From assembly GCA_021234155.1 (NCBI GenBank), contig JAJEKV010000053.1, positions 2,172,164 through 2,236,163 on the forward strand: a stretch of 64,000 bases of DNA. The letters run 5' to 3'. The first letter of the stretch is position 1, and the number at the start of each line of letters is the position of its first letter. The translations under genes and the position numbers were made by a program. This document shows, in pieces, positions 13,790 to 26,600 of the stretch. Under the pieces are notes generated by a model. That model was not told the origin of the DNA. It was given only the letters and a program-made list of their open reading frames with translations, and searched no databases. The DNA is from Isoetes taiwanensis (Eukaryota > Streptophyta > Lycopodiopsida > Isoetales > Isoetaceae).

Positions 13790-15700
13790 CCAATCTATAG
13801 TCGTTGACTTCACGAACCACAACTCGCGGACTCTTGAATCCATTGTATTCTCGCCCAACCACGCTTTAGCGGAATATTTTGCTAATCCAAAGGTGCTCCA
13901 TAAAGAGAGAATAATATTCTTGTTGATTATTCTCCTTGCAATCGATAACCTCGCTAATTTCTATCACAAAATCATCAGCAGAATCTCACCCCAATCTTAT
14001 CTTACATTATCCCCGATTTTTTTACATCTCATTTGGGTACCGCCTCTAAGATTTGTTGTCCTTCATTATTGAAGATAGTAACTACAATTTCTCCTTGCCG
14101 TGATCTCCCAACGTTGCATGGAATATATACCCATCATAACAATGACATCACACATCCATTCAAACCAATTGGTAAATCAGAGTTTTCTCACCTCTTTAAT
14201 GGTTCAAGAGTCACCCCACATTTCTCGCACCAAAATTCGATTCTCGCTTACTTACCTTCTTATCGATCTTAGACATGCCTCATACCACATTGGCTTGGTT
14301 TGGATCAATAAACGTTATGCACGCCGCTAACATTGAAGTACTCAATCTTCACAAGAAGCAGCTTAGAATAAGCGAATCGCAAAAAAGCAAGGAATCAACA
14401 TACTCATACTAACAACCTACCGCCCATCCCCAACATAAGGTTGTAATATGTCCGATACAAATGCACGATCATGCAATGTACTGGCCGGGCGCAAAGTACA
14501 CTTCGTCCTCTTGCTCATACCTTTAGTGTGATTGAATTAGCATGCTACAATATTTAAAGGGAAGTCACGTAACCCATACCATGTACCATGCAAGAAACAA
14601 ATGTTGTTTGGATTTAATTCCATCATTGTTTTATTTGTTGTTGACAAAGAGACACCTCAGAAGACACTATCTAATCAGCCAGCTTCAATCAGCAATTTAA
14701 TTCAATCAATAGTATTAGTAGAACTCCAAATTTGCTAGCTCGAACACGAAGTCAAGATACTATTGGGATGTCACACAACATTTATGCATGCCTTCTCCTT
14801 CATTCACAAAAAGATCTCCCCATAGGCTCACATTTACACTTTTTCCACTCGAATATGTTTCCTTTGTTAGAAAATATCCACACTGTGTTGTATTCATAAA
14901 ATACCTTTCATCAAGGAGGCTGATGGTACGCTTTTAAAACATCTTGCTTATCATATTTCCTATGAACAGCTTCTAAATTGTGTAGACCGAAAGCAAACAA
15001 TTCCAATGACATCTGCAAGCAGGAGAAATTATACAATGTATTCTATCTCAATACCATAACAAACAAATCGAAAAGTATTTCATGTACCAAACACCACTTT
15101 CCCATCAAGGTACTTGTGCAATTCATCTACTTTTGCAAACTTCTGCTCCATTGAGTTTCCCACCTCCAGCCCCATCACCGGGTAACTTCAATTATTGATT
15201 GTGCATCAAGCTGCTATCCGATAGTCATGGTTTACTTGTTGTATCGCTTTGTTCAAGCAGGCCTAACAACTCCTTTAGAGATGTAATACACCTACATGTC
15301 CACAAAGAACTTCAACGACTACCTCTATTCATGACATAATCCCCAATTTATGCATCAACCTATAACCTACCTTCATCAACTCAAGTCTGTTGTAGAATTT
15401 GTCAGCTGCCTCGGCAAACATTGTTGCTTGAATTTCCGCTCCCAGATATATTAAGACGAATTTCTAAATATTCATAAAGCAAGGGAAGTAAGAATCCAAT
15501 CAATTCAAATTTGCATACATCCTTGTCTCTTAGCTCCACATTAAACAATTTCCCCTTGCCCTGTCTTCGCCGTTTCTTCAAACTCTCGTGAAAGGTCCTT
15601 TCCACATTACTTTTACTTTAATTGTCCAATTTGCTTGGTAAGGAGTTAATTGAACCAATGGACAAATTGTTCTCCCACTTCCTATGTTTTCAAGATCATT
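13790..15700 (-). pseudogene. RPA1-like single-strand DNA-binding protein, in Helitron
   Basis: Replication protein A large-subunit homologue, read 15,700 to 13,790. In order: DBD-A with LTPYQANWTIKVKV (15,657-15,609) and GKGKLFNVELRDKD; then EIQATMFAEAADKFYNRLE (15,431-15,368); DBD-B with DVIGIVC (about 15,010) and SSGKSVNVSLWGDLF (14,863-14,808); the DBD-C zinc ribbon half WCEKCGVTLEPL (14,238-14,203) and GEIVVTIFNNEGQQILEA (14,100-14,042); a C-terminal strand EYNGFKSPRVVVREV (13,851-13,807). Introns are visible: a roughly 75-base GTATGC...GGGAG intron between RDKD and EIQATM, a donor GTAGGT after RLELMK, and an acceptor TTGCAG before DVIGIV. RPA1 binds single-stranded DNA during replication and repair. 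It follows the Rep-helicase on the same strand, as in plant Helitrons that carry RPA genes. Many one-base frame breaks interrupt it. Confidence 0.8.
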
Positions 15701-15949
15701 TGTACTCGCAACATTTCCTCAAAATAAAAATCTTTACATACACAAAAGAAGAAGAGATGACATCAAGGGATACCCTCATCATCATGCACACACCAAGAGG
15801 TCAGCTAATTTGAATTACCTAGTCGCCAAACACAACGAACACACTTTTTCTAACACAATTAAAGTTATCAAAACTCCATCACAAATAATGGCGAAAAAAA
15901 AAATTACCAACTATTCAAGCAATTCTCTAAAACAACATTTCTAGTCGCA

Positions 15950-18900
15950 TACAGATGCCAATGCCTCATTCTCAGAGGGATCAAAGATCTTCTAGTTCAG
16001 ATTCTTGTCAATGCCGTGGTACAATTGCCCATGAGCAAACACATTCGCTCGCAAAATCCGTGACTATTTTATCTAATGTTAGGCCAAGACAACTGTGGAA
16101 TGTCGCTGAGTATGCCATGAGCTGCACCGACGCCTATGTATCGTAAAAGGGCCAAAGGCCGGCCGGGAAAGAAATCTGCCCGACAAATCGCATGTATATT
16201 TTCTTCTCGAAAGCTCGTGGTCCTCATGTCCAAGAAGCCTGACAAATACAAATCACAGCATTTCGTGTATAACAACTCTAGCATTCTTCACAAGCCCTTT
16301 ACCGCGATCCAACAATCTCATAATTTGACACACAGCCCTACTTTAAGACAAAGCGCAGTTTGGGCAAAGTCAAGTGATCATAACTATGAAGAAACTCATT
16401 TTCAGCAAGAGCTTTGTGTGAATTACCACCGTCACTTTCACTTATGGAATCCTCGAGAATAATATCTCTTTTCCGCACTGCATACGATCAAGAATAGACC
16501 TCAAGTAACTCATCCACATGCACATTTAATGGAGATAAAATGCTCTTCTTTCACACAAAGTTGGTCTACAAACAATATCCGCCGGTATAAGAATTCTTCT
16601 TCCATAGATGTTGTTGTTTGGAAACAAATCAAATGTCACAACATCCGATTGCCAATTTCACCTATGGACTACACTAATGTTATTAACTCGGTCCGCAAAT
16701 TTTTAACCGATACATCTAACTTGTGAATAATAAATGCTCTCCAAATCTCGATGATTTAATAGAAGCAGCTATCAAGCACTTCTCCCCGCGACTGGGTACT
16801 ATGGGCTTATTCCCCTAAAGTCGCCTGGCAGCCACAAAACATTTTCCTCCAAATGGAACATCATTTCTACACAATTCCTCGAGAATCACACTTGCCGATT
16901 AATCGCAGCTCTATTTGCCATCGCAAATTCATCCCAAATGATTAAATGGCATTCAATCAGCAAGCTCGCTTTCGACGCGGGCCTCAATAGTCGAAAGTAC
17001 GCGAACACTATTCTCGCCATAGAAATTTGAAACAATGAGTGCGCAGTTTTCCTCCCCGGTATAACAAAGCCAGCTAATGCGCTTAAGCTGCACGTGGCAA
17101 AACAATCAACCGGGACCCTAATTAACAAACATATAGCATTGAGTAGGAAAGTCTTACCCGCACTCAGCCTTTCCCATCAATAAACACGTGTCTTTTATCC
17201 CCGCCCATGCACCGCCTTCAACATAATCATATATTTGTCCTTGATTCACGCTCATCTTATCACGATCTTTTTTTACTCTTCTATGTAAGATCTATGGTGA
17301 GGAAACTTTGACAACTCTTGCAACACTAGTCGCGGACCTAATATGGATTTCAGTGCACCCCAAAGCCAAAGAACACTAGAGCCATGTTGCACAAGCACAT
17401 TTTCAATGCACAAAAGAGCTTGTCGCTTCCGCAGCAAAGTGCCCGCCTCAAATATCATGGAAGTCCTTTATTAGCTCATCATGAAAATTTCGACCACAAC
17501 TCACTTGCCGGAGCCATCAAGGATAAGCAATGAAAAAGGAAACGAACACCGACGGCGCTTTGTAACGCCAACACGCCTTTGCATTGTCACAATCGGCTCG
17601 ATCTATCATGCAATAAACCCATAACGCTTACCACTTTGATAGGTATCATAGGTAGTCCTATTATACTTCTTTTAAGTCTTCCCAACACCTCACCGAGTAT
17701 GCAGCAAAGAATCGTCGCGAAATAGAATAGCTCCCTCACGTGGCATCACCAACCTTATTCTACAAATAAGGGTTTGCTTTACTTCTTCCTAACTATGTTC
17801 CTAGGAAGCCGCGCCTAGCTAGTTCAAGGTGATCACCATCAAGATAATGCCTATCTCTACAGATACAAAGTTGTACTGCTCATAGTACCGAAGATAGGTT
17901 AGTCCGAATTCTATAGCAGGAGGCCTCAAGAAATAACGATCAAGCAACGGGGTTAAGTGGCCTCCTATATGATCTACTGTTTTGTTGACGATGAAGTGGA
18001 AGACACTTAACACCGTGATACTTTTCTATGACATGAAATCTTTAGTATTCGCCATCCCGCCTCGACTGACGATAGATACCTTGCACTTTGGTAATCACGA
18101 TCTCATCATCAAATTGTCGCTCACGATCAATTCGATACTCCACCTTGTCAAAACCTTTATAAATATAGTCAGATAGATACATGAAGATATGAACAAATAA
18201 GCAACATCAACATTGATATGACAATCAAACCGCTTTAAACAGAAAGGTGAGTATGACACAACATATCTATCTTCAACTTTCCTTCTTCGATAATCGCACA
18301 TAATCCTTCGAGTCCAAATGTGTTCTTGTAGTCAAGTCTCGAGGATAATGCCAACAAAGATGCCCCATCCTTAGAGCATCGCTCGAGAGTGATTGTGCAC
18401 CATATATTTTCGCACTCATTTGAGCAAGCACCTCATCATTTTCTCGAATCTCAGCAGATATTAGCAAGTCAATGACCTCAAATGGAATCTCATGTTCGCT
18501 TTTAAGTACAATATGGCCATGAGGCAGCCCACGCTTCGAATTCTATAACATGGATCATATACGCAAGTTTTACCAACATAAGAACGCAAGAAATTCTTCA
18601 AAGATTGGAAACGAAAGCATGGAATGACCGACAACAATAATTGGCACATCCGCAGCTAGCTTGCCCAACGCCAACACCGCCTTGATCTCTCGCCAATCCG
18701 ATTCAGAGTCATTGTAATAAAAAGTGCTAGAGGCCCCTTCACTTTGCAAGAGCTAACGATCCGCAACTGACCGAAAGCACCACCGCTTAGAACCAATAAA
18801 GACGAAGGAGCGACCGGCGGACATATATTGCCCACCCCGGTTCTCAATAAAATCATCATCCACCTCAACATTTGAATCGCCAACCATAGACCTCGACCTC

Positions 18901-19650
18901 TCATATCCATTAGTTGCCAAGAAATTCAGCCTTTCTTCTTTGACCCTAGAATACATATCCACAAGGTATTCACAAGTCGACGCCTTTAACTCAAGAAACC
19001 GCGACTCATGAAGCAAACGCGACCTATACCAATCCACCGCGACATCCGCTGGTCATTATCGGGAACCATCCCGGCCCCCCAGAAATATAAGCGGTATTGC
19101 AAGGGTTCATATTGCCGATCCAAGATATTGATAAAAACCGGTCGTTGATCTTGGTGAAGCCAAAACCGCTATTCTTGGATTAATTGTGATCGAAGTTATT
19201 TGCATGCACTATGGCAAAGAACTTCATCACTGCAGAATCGCCCATTCAATGTCAAGAACACGACCCAACCGCATTTGATTCACTCGCCTTTATCATATGA
19301 CAAGAAGGGATTAATGTTTCTAGAGTCGCCGCTATTCGCCACCCATGCAACGGAAAGCAATAACTTCCTTTTCGCGAACCCGCCTTCTCACTATTGTCAT
19401 GAATATACCAATGCAATGACCGCCGTGTTTTGACATAGGATGTATTTTATGGTATGTCCTACCCATCAAAGCAACCGAGGATGGCATCCCTAATCGCACA
19501 AACTTCCACCGCAACACCAAGCCCAAAGAAGGCAAACAGATGGTTTAATGCACCACTCTTCGCACTAAATCCTCGCTTCCTCATAAACATCCGTCAACTA
19601 ACTAGGCAATTCAGTAGCTTTTGGTAAGATACCATTCGCAAGATTGTAAA
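15950..19650 (-). pseudogene. Helitron Rep/PIF1 helicase, decayed
   Basis: Read 19,650 to 15,950. The N-terminal Helitron-like domain shows NHLFAFFGLGV (about 19,540) and DGRTYHKIHPM (about 19,460), then RLLHESRFLELKASTCEYLV with YSRVKEERLNFLATN (19,035-18,915), then GPLALFITMTLN (about 18,720), matching the usual order. The PIF1-like helicase shows a Walker A region GKTFLLNAICLLIRVPV that needs a one-base shift before the lysine (about 17,150), GFVIPGRKTAHSLFQIS, Walker B LIIWDEFAMANRAAI (about 16,940), NDVPFGGKCFVAARR, and the late helicase motif SATFHSCLGLTLDKI (about 16,100). Rolling-circle transposases of this type move Helitrons. The HUH catalytic region between 18.6 and 17.3 kb is too disrupted for me to read. 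About 3.7 kb spans a normally 4 kb gene. Dozens of stops and shifts break it. Confidence 0.85.
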
Positions 19651-19749
19651 TGTATAGTTTGACTCTCACCGTGCAATAATGCAATGCGGACAATGCACAC
19701 AAAATTGCTCCACATGAATTCACTAGCGATGGAATAGTGACAAGGTTGC

Positions 19750-20000
19750 ATCTTTAGTATACATCATTGCCAATGTATAACCGCCATGCTCGCCACAGCC
19801 ACCACTTCGAACACTCCACATCTCTTGGCATCTCGCCGCCCACTCACACCCCTCCTCCTCAAGATGCCTCCCACCCAATCCCCCACCCGAGCAACCACCC
19901 TGAACCCCTTTCTCCGCCTCTCAACTCATCTCTCCTCTCCCCGACAACTCCAAGCCACCTCTCCTAGACTCATTTCGCCAATCTTCTAAGCTCATCACAG
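19750..20000 (+). other. C-rich low-complexity stretch
   Basis: Strongly pyrimidine- and C-biased on the plus strand (runs of CCTC, CCACC, CACCC). It lies just upstream of the Helitron Rep gene on that gene's strand and might be the element's 5' leader. Open frames here are composition artefacts. Confidence 0.4.
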
Positions 20001-20109
20001 AGTATGTCCGACTTGGATCAATCTCTACTCTAGGCCTTGCATTGCAACCCTCGGGGAACACGCACAAAAATATTCAACCTTGGGAACAAATCCTAGAATA
20101 CACACAAAA

Positions 20110-22270
20110 ATATTCAACCTACTTACTTATCACCCAAATCCTAGAATACTTAATACACCAAAAGACTCACCAACACAACCTTACCCAAATCCATCACAAT
20201 CCAAAAATACCATAACATCTTACAAACTACATAACGAGATGAATAGTCCCCTCCTTTCCACCACAAATTTAAGTAAATTTCAACGCCTCAAAGCATTCAC
20301 TACACAAACCTTATTCTCTAACTGCATTCTACACATACAAAGCAACACCAACATCAAACAAACCGCTCAATATATAAATAATCCCCTTTAAATTTAAGCC
20401 CTCACAATTTTATAATTAAGTTTCAAACTTTCACTACTTCCAAATATACAAAGATGTTAAACAGAGAACTTGAAGATTATTACTCCTTTGTAATGTGCAT
20501 AAACTCTCATATAATCCTTCAACCGTAAGTAGATCAATTATATAATTAAGTTTCAAACTTTCACTACTTCCAAATATACCTAAAATATTAAACAGACAAC
20601 TTGACAACCATATGAAAGAAATCCATAACCAATATGGGAAGTTTCACGATCACTCAATCGACTTTTAAGGAACTACTTACAAACATACCAGATTCACTTC
20701 GACAATTCCTCTTTTTTTCCCCTTTCTTATGAAAATGTGATAGAACAAAGACCAACATATTTTTTGGCATCATAGTATATGCCACCCATATATCCAACAC
20801 ATCCGCCTACACTAATTCTTCCCAGAAACACTATGCACTCAATTAGAACATAGCATATGCTTGAAGATCATTACTCCTTTGTAATCTACATAAACTCTCA
20901 TATAATCCTTCGAATCTAGTAAGTAGATCATCTCAATACCCTTAATTGAATTTTGTTGATTATCACCAAGCATGTCCACAATTTCAATGCAATCTTACTT
21001 AACAACTTTCTTTCTTTTTAGCATTCACAAATTTAACTAACTTCCAAGCTTCCTCGCAATGTCATCTACCCCATTAGTCTATATTTCTATGCCAATTATC
21101 ACAAAAAGAGCCCAACAAAACCCCCGAACACTAAAACACACACCCATTTAAGAAGCCACAACCTACTACCTACTACAAATATCCAACCTACTACCGCACC
21201 CAAATCTTAGAATGTTTAACACACCAAAGAAACTCACCTATGACAACCTTCCATGACCTTACCAACCAATGTAAATAATAAACACCTTCCACCGCAGACC
21301 ACGCCCAATACCACTCACGAAACCTTATTCTCTAACTCCATTCGCACATACAAAGCAACACCAACATCAAACAAACCGCCAATATATAAATAATCCCCTT
21401 AAATTTAAGCCCTCACAATTTTATAACTAAGTTTCAAACTTTCACCACTTCCAAATATACAAAGATGTTAAATCGAGAACTTGAAGATCATTACCTTTGT
21501 AATGTGCATAAACTCTCATATAATCCTTCGAACTGTAAGTAGATCAATTATATAATTAAGTTTCAAACTTTCACTACTTCTAAATATACCTAAAATATTA
21601 AACAGACAACTTTGACAACCATATGAAAGGAATCCAACCAATATGGGAAGTTTCACGATCACTAATCGACTCCTTAAGGAACTACTTATAAACATACCGC
21701 ATTCACTTCGCACAATTTCTTTTTTTTCCCATTTCTTATGAAAATGTGATACAACAAAGACCAACATATTTTTTGGCATCATAGTATATGCCACCCATAT
21801 ATCCAACACATCCGGGCCACACTAATTCTTCCTGTGAAACACTATGCACTCGAATTAGAAGATAGCATGTGCTTGAAGATCATTACTCCTTTGTAATCTG
21901 CATAAACTCTCATATAATCCTTCGAATGTAGTAAGTAGATCATCTCAATAGAATTGAATTTTGTTGATCATCACCGCATGTCCACAATTTCAATGCAATC
22001 TTACCAATAGCTTTCTTTCTTTTAGCATTCACAAATTTAACTAACTTTCAAGCTTCCTACAATGTCATCTACCCCACTAGTCTATATTTCTATGCCATGC
22101 TACTGCAAAATTTCATCCTTAACTCCAACAAACTTCAATTCAAGTCACAAACCTTCAATCGCCAAAATGCGAAGACCTTCAATCACCACAACAGAAGTTA
22201 TCACAAAAGAGCCCAACAAAACCCCCTCGAACACTAAAACACACACCCATTTAAGAAGCCACAACCTTTG
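20110..22270 (+). repeat. Tandem duplication of a ~1 kb unit
   Basis: Sequence at about 20,110-21,165 recurs at about 21,170-22,270 with a period near 1,010-1,020 bases and only scattered differences. Anchors: ACCAACATCAAACAAACCGC at about 20,349 and 21,360; TTAGCATTCACAAATTTAAC at about 21,018 and 22,024; ACACACCCATTTAAGAAGCC at about 21,140 and 22,242. The second copy has about 100 extra bases (about 22,100-22,200) beside CTATGCCA. A smaller block around TTTCAAACTTTCACTACTTC is itself repeated within each unit. No coding sequence was recognised. Confidence 0.8.
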
Positions 22271-22689
22271 CTTACCTCATTCCCTTCCACCCACGCACAA
22301 CCACATTTAACACTTCTCCTCGCCCGACCACCATAACTAAAACCTGAGATCACAATCTAGGAACACAGAGTGCTCGGACACCGAGGAGGAACAATGCACG
22401 CTAGTACCACGAAACTTTCACCCTCGCTCCCTTGTCCCCTAACCTCGAACTTCATCTTCAACGACGAGATGAAAAGCCCCAAATTGACATCCAATCTCAA
22501 CGCCAATATCAAAACCCCTCTTTTTAGTCCCCCGCCAAACACCCCATACATCCCCCTCGCCGTAACCAACCGCCAAGATTTGCTTCAATATTTTCATCCA
22601 ATGGTTCGCAACTATGGCCTATGCCCCCATACACCTGCAACACATGATGCATAGATAAATCCCCCATGACCTTTCATCATCTGGACCAT

Positions 22690-23350
22690 TGACTCTTAAC
22701 CGCACGGGCGGGGATTCAAGGGAGTCCATGGGGTATGCATGCACATTGGGTTGTGCATGGCATAACAAACCCCCCTCATGCGATATAAATATATTAATAT
22801 TAGGATATCGTAAAGTTAGGGGGGAGAATATTTCGCCATATTTCAAGCCCATCTTTAAAATGGCTAGTTTGAATAATCCGCCCCCATCGTAGTATCCGGC
22901 TCCTGTAGCGATTGAAGCAGATAGACCTCCCCTATTGAATTAACCCTCCCCCTTGAACCTATCCGCCCCCCTGGCGCCGATTTAGTACAATTAAATTTAG
23001 TTTAGATTTGTCTTATCCGGGCGATGCAAGAGGGGGGGGCCTGATAGGTTCCTGGGCGGATTAGTTCAATGGAGGGGCCGATAATACAATAGCCGCTCGT
23101 GCCTGGGATACTACAGTAGAGGGGCCTGATTATTCAACCTGTCCCCTTAAAACAAATAATCGGCCGCACCTCGCCTCTCTCCTCCGATGCTCGGCCGATA
23201 ACGGATTAATCGAGTTCGCGGGCTAGGACCGGCCACGGGCAGAAATATTCTCCCACCCCCAACTTTACGTGAGAAAAAGTGGGCCGCAGTTCTTACGTGG
23301 GGGCGACTGTGCCACCATGCCGGGCTTGCTGTGCCCTTACTCCCGTAAGG
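22690..23350. mobile_element. GC-rich foldback (inverted-repeat) element
   Basis: Long imperfect inverted repeat. The inner arms are about 22,865-22,985 and the reverse complement of about 23,030-23,145, both carrying TTGAATAATC followed by a GTAGTATCC block and GAACCTATC. The pairing resumes outside: GTAAAGTTAGGGGGGAGAAT near 22,811 pairs with the reverse complement of about 23,240-23,270. Looser G/C-rich pairing continues to roughly 22,690 and 23,350. TTAAAA occurs just outside both inner arms (about 22,855 and 23,149) and could be a target duplication for an inner element. No coding capacity. It fits a foldback or MITE-type DNA transposon; base composition differs sharply from both flanks. 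Confidence 0.7.
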
Positions 23351-23459
23351 GGCCTCCACGGGCTTCATTATCTCTAGCATAAAAATATATATACATATAT
23401 CGTGGAGTGTCCCTAGGACATAGTTGATCCCAAGATACCATGACATTTTGACTCAAGGT

Positions 23460-26180
23460 AACTGAGGGTTATCACGCCTTTTTTCTGCTTTTTCACAAAA
23501 TAAAACAAAACAAGTAGAAAATTTTGTGTACTATAAAATGAAGGGCATCAAATACTCAAATGCCCATGACAGAAAGACTAGTATGATATTTAGATGTCGA
23601 ATTACTAAAATATTTATATAGCATCCGGCAAGGGCTAGAAATATAGGTTTGCCCGGCGCTATTGTTTTTCCCCCTCGCCAAACAATATTAATATTTAGTA
23701 TAATAGAATATATGCTCATATTTATACCAAAGTTACCTGAACGAAACTTTTGGGAACTTGAACCCAAAAATCCAAAATGGGGAACGTAAAACGATGAGAA
23801 TAGGAATGATCATTATTTGAATTGTTAAAAAAGGATTTGGAGTTTTCTTTGCTTAACACTAGAGTTGTCAGGCGATGGACCAAAAATGGTGCATTTGCAC
23901 TGTTCACTTTAAAATTCATATAAAATCAATGGCTCAAAATTCAATAAAATCCTTCCTCGAAGTTCATATATGGCAGTCATATTCCATATAAAAAATATCT
24001 AAAAATCTATCTACCTCTATTCTTGGAAGTTATGCTTAGCTGAATCCAAGGGGGTCATGCCAAGACTGCCCTATATTTACATAAGGTAAAACTGTCTTAA
24101 TGAAATGAGTTTTTTGATTTTTTTCCAGTATTAGCTTATCTATGCGAGTTAGAGAGTACAATACAAAAAACTGCACCTCATTCCAAGGTATGAGAAGGAA
24201 GATAGGGTTCATCGAACATGACAGGGTCAAAACTGTTTTCTGTCTTTTGTGGACCAATAATTATTTTAACATGAAATTAGAGATCTATATTACCAAGGAA
24301 GGCTTGCATCCATAACAAAAAATATAGCTCATCATGAAAGATGATCTACATGCACTATTATCATAATTAATTTTACAATACTTCTCATAGCAAACACATA
24401 GATAAGTTTATGATAGCAAGAGAATAGGTTTCTTTGTATTTTTTGTAATATATAACATCAAGAACCTCTATGCATATGTATTATTATATGTGAGTTGAAA
24501 AAGAGTGTTATCTTGATTAAATGATTCAAATTTTGAGAAGTCTAAGTATTGACCATTAATGGTCTATAGATATTTATATTTAAATCTTGCAACTACTATG
24601 TCACTTTCACATCAAATTTGAGATCCATGTTGCCAATGAAGCCTTGCATTCATAAAAAATATAGCATTTCCTAAACGATGAACTATATGAACTATTAGCA
24701 TACTTAAACTCCAATATCGTGTAGTAACAAACGCAACCAAATGTAGAGAATGCATGATTAACTACTACATATAGGTTGATAAAATTATAATCACGAGATA
24801 TAAGTGTAGTGCATAACCCGCATCTTTTTTATTACCCTCTTAAAGACGATATAATTAATTTTATTAAATCATTTTAGATTTATTTTTGTTCTAATTCTAT
24901 ACAAGAGATTCTTTAGTCAATATTGGAATCATCATAACTTATGAATGCTTCAAAAAACATCAAACTATAGCTCTTAGAATCAACAACTTATGGCCATAAG
25001 AATTAGGCCAAAACCCGTAATAGTAAGAGAGAAATAATTCATACCCTCAAACAAAATTTTGAGCAAAATTGGGTATGGCGACTTCATCTAATGTCATATA
25101 ATAGTGAAAAAAACTTAGAACATACAAATCAATATGTTTTATCATAAAAAATCATTTGCTTTTGATTTTAACAAGGTTTGGACCCTTTGTGCTAAAAAAA
25201 TATGAAGAATGCAGCTTCTAGACTAGTACAGCCTAAATTGTATGAGGTTTGGACAATTACCACAAGATATGGGTGAATTCATTGGTCATGAAATTCTTCT
25301 AGATCATAAAAGAATCAAGTGAAGATTCAAAAAGGTGGTGGTAGATTGCAAAATGGAGAAGTTTCCCTCTAGATATATGGGTTTAAGTGGCAGAGGTATG
25401 ATGGACCAATTCTGGCCCATGGACTACAGATGGTCCAGTGGACAACTTTAGTGGTAAGAAACATCATAGAACATAAAAAAATGGTTCAAGGGGACAAAGA
25501 TACAAGCAAAAACATGTTTAGCCACTATGTAACAATATTATTAAGAAATATTAACATGATTGTCCCTTACTATTTAGTTGCAGTCTGCTCACTGCTAATA
25601 AGAGTTGACAACAGCCAGAATTCAACAGTTGATAGCTACTTTTTATGATCCAGCCATATTGCCTCTTTGGTTCTCTGTTGATGGCGCCCTTAGCAGCTAA
25701 ACATGAAGTAAATTTGTGTGGTTTTCTTCTGTTGCAGCAAATTCACAAGAGCAATCCAAATAAGAGTAATAAACAAGAACCATGATTGCAAGCTTAGCAA
25801 ATAGATAACAGATCTAATGAATTCTCTTCAACAGCTTACCTGCATATAAGATTGACTTTAGCATCCATAACGGCATTAGAGCTCCTCCTACATCATTTTT
25901 GTTGTTCATAAGAGCTATACTTTTGTTGAGGTCGACTCATCTAGAGTAAGCAAGCAGCACGACAAGCTTACCAACCTGGAATAAATCGAAGCATGCCAAA
26001 TTTAACGGGTACTAACAAATTCATTGCCATATATGGGTATATATGTATATAAGTCTTTGTACTATGTAGGGCATGTAATGAAGTTAAATGTGTCTATTCG
26101 AGGGATTATAGACATGTTGTATGAAGTCGCCCATCCAAAACCACACGCTAGTCGCGAAGATACCCTTGAATTCCTTAACA
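23460..26180. other. AT-rich stretch, no gene recognised
   Basis: Short open frames only, on both strands. Two loosely similar blocks near 24,250-24,330 and 24,600-24,680 share TTGCATCCATAA / TTGCATTCATAA with AAAATATAGC, suggesting a diverged duplication. No terminal repeats, RNA genes or domain motifs were seen. Confidence 0.4.
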
Positions 26181-26189
26181 TTCTACAAA

Positions 26190-26600
26190 GATTGGCCTAG
26201 ATTTCTCAAGATTATCGCAAGATTGCTCTAGATTCCCAAGAAACTATGTAGCTAGATCCTCTTGAATTCTATGAAGATTCTTCTCGATTTTCAAAGATTT
26301 AACGGAGGAGATTGAATTGGATTCCCGTAGATTTTCAAAGATGGTCCTAGTTTTAATTTAGATTATGAACATTCCGTCAAGATTTTCTAAGATTTTAAAG
26401 TAAAAGATTTTACAAAGATTCGTTTAGATTCCTCTAGTACCCTAAAGATTATCCGAACATTCTCATAGATTCCCCAAGATTCCATGTGGATTCTCCTAGA
26501 TTCTCTAAGATTGTCATAGAGCCCTTTAGATTCCCAAATATTCTCTTAGGAATATTTCATTGAATCATTTGTAGAATCTTCCAAGTTGCTTCTCTTGAAT
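26190..26600 (+). repeat. Degenerate AGATT minisatellite
   Basis: About 400 bases in which AGATT or a one-base variant recurs roughly every 10-12 bases, usually followed by CYC or TTC and a short T/A spacer (AGATTCTCCTAGATTCTC is typical). Phase and unit length drift, so it is an old, decayed array. No open frame of note crosses it. Confidence 0.65.

Larger units (their letters stand above)
13790..19700 (-). mobile_element. Autonomous-type Helitron core, ends not located
   Basis: Rep-helicase and RPA1 relics lie in the same orientation with about 250 bases between them, the gene set of plant autonomous Helitrons. The 5' TC end (expected above 19.7 kb) and the 3' hairpin plus CTRR end (expected below 13.8 kb) were not found by eye, so the element is probably longer than this span. 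Confidence 0.75.

Noticed and set aside
22900-23400. Organellar or bacterial insertion suggested by high GC
   Set aside because: The inverted-repeat structure and lack of any organellar gene text explain it better as a foldback transposon.
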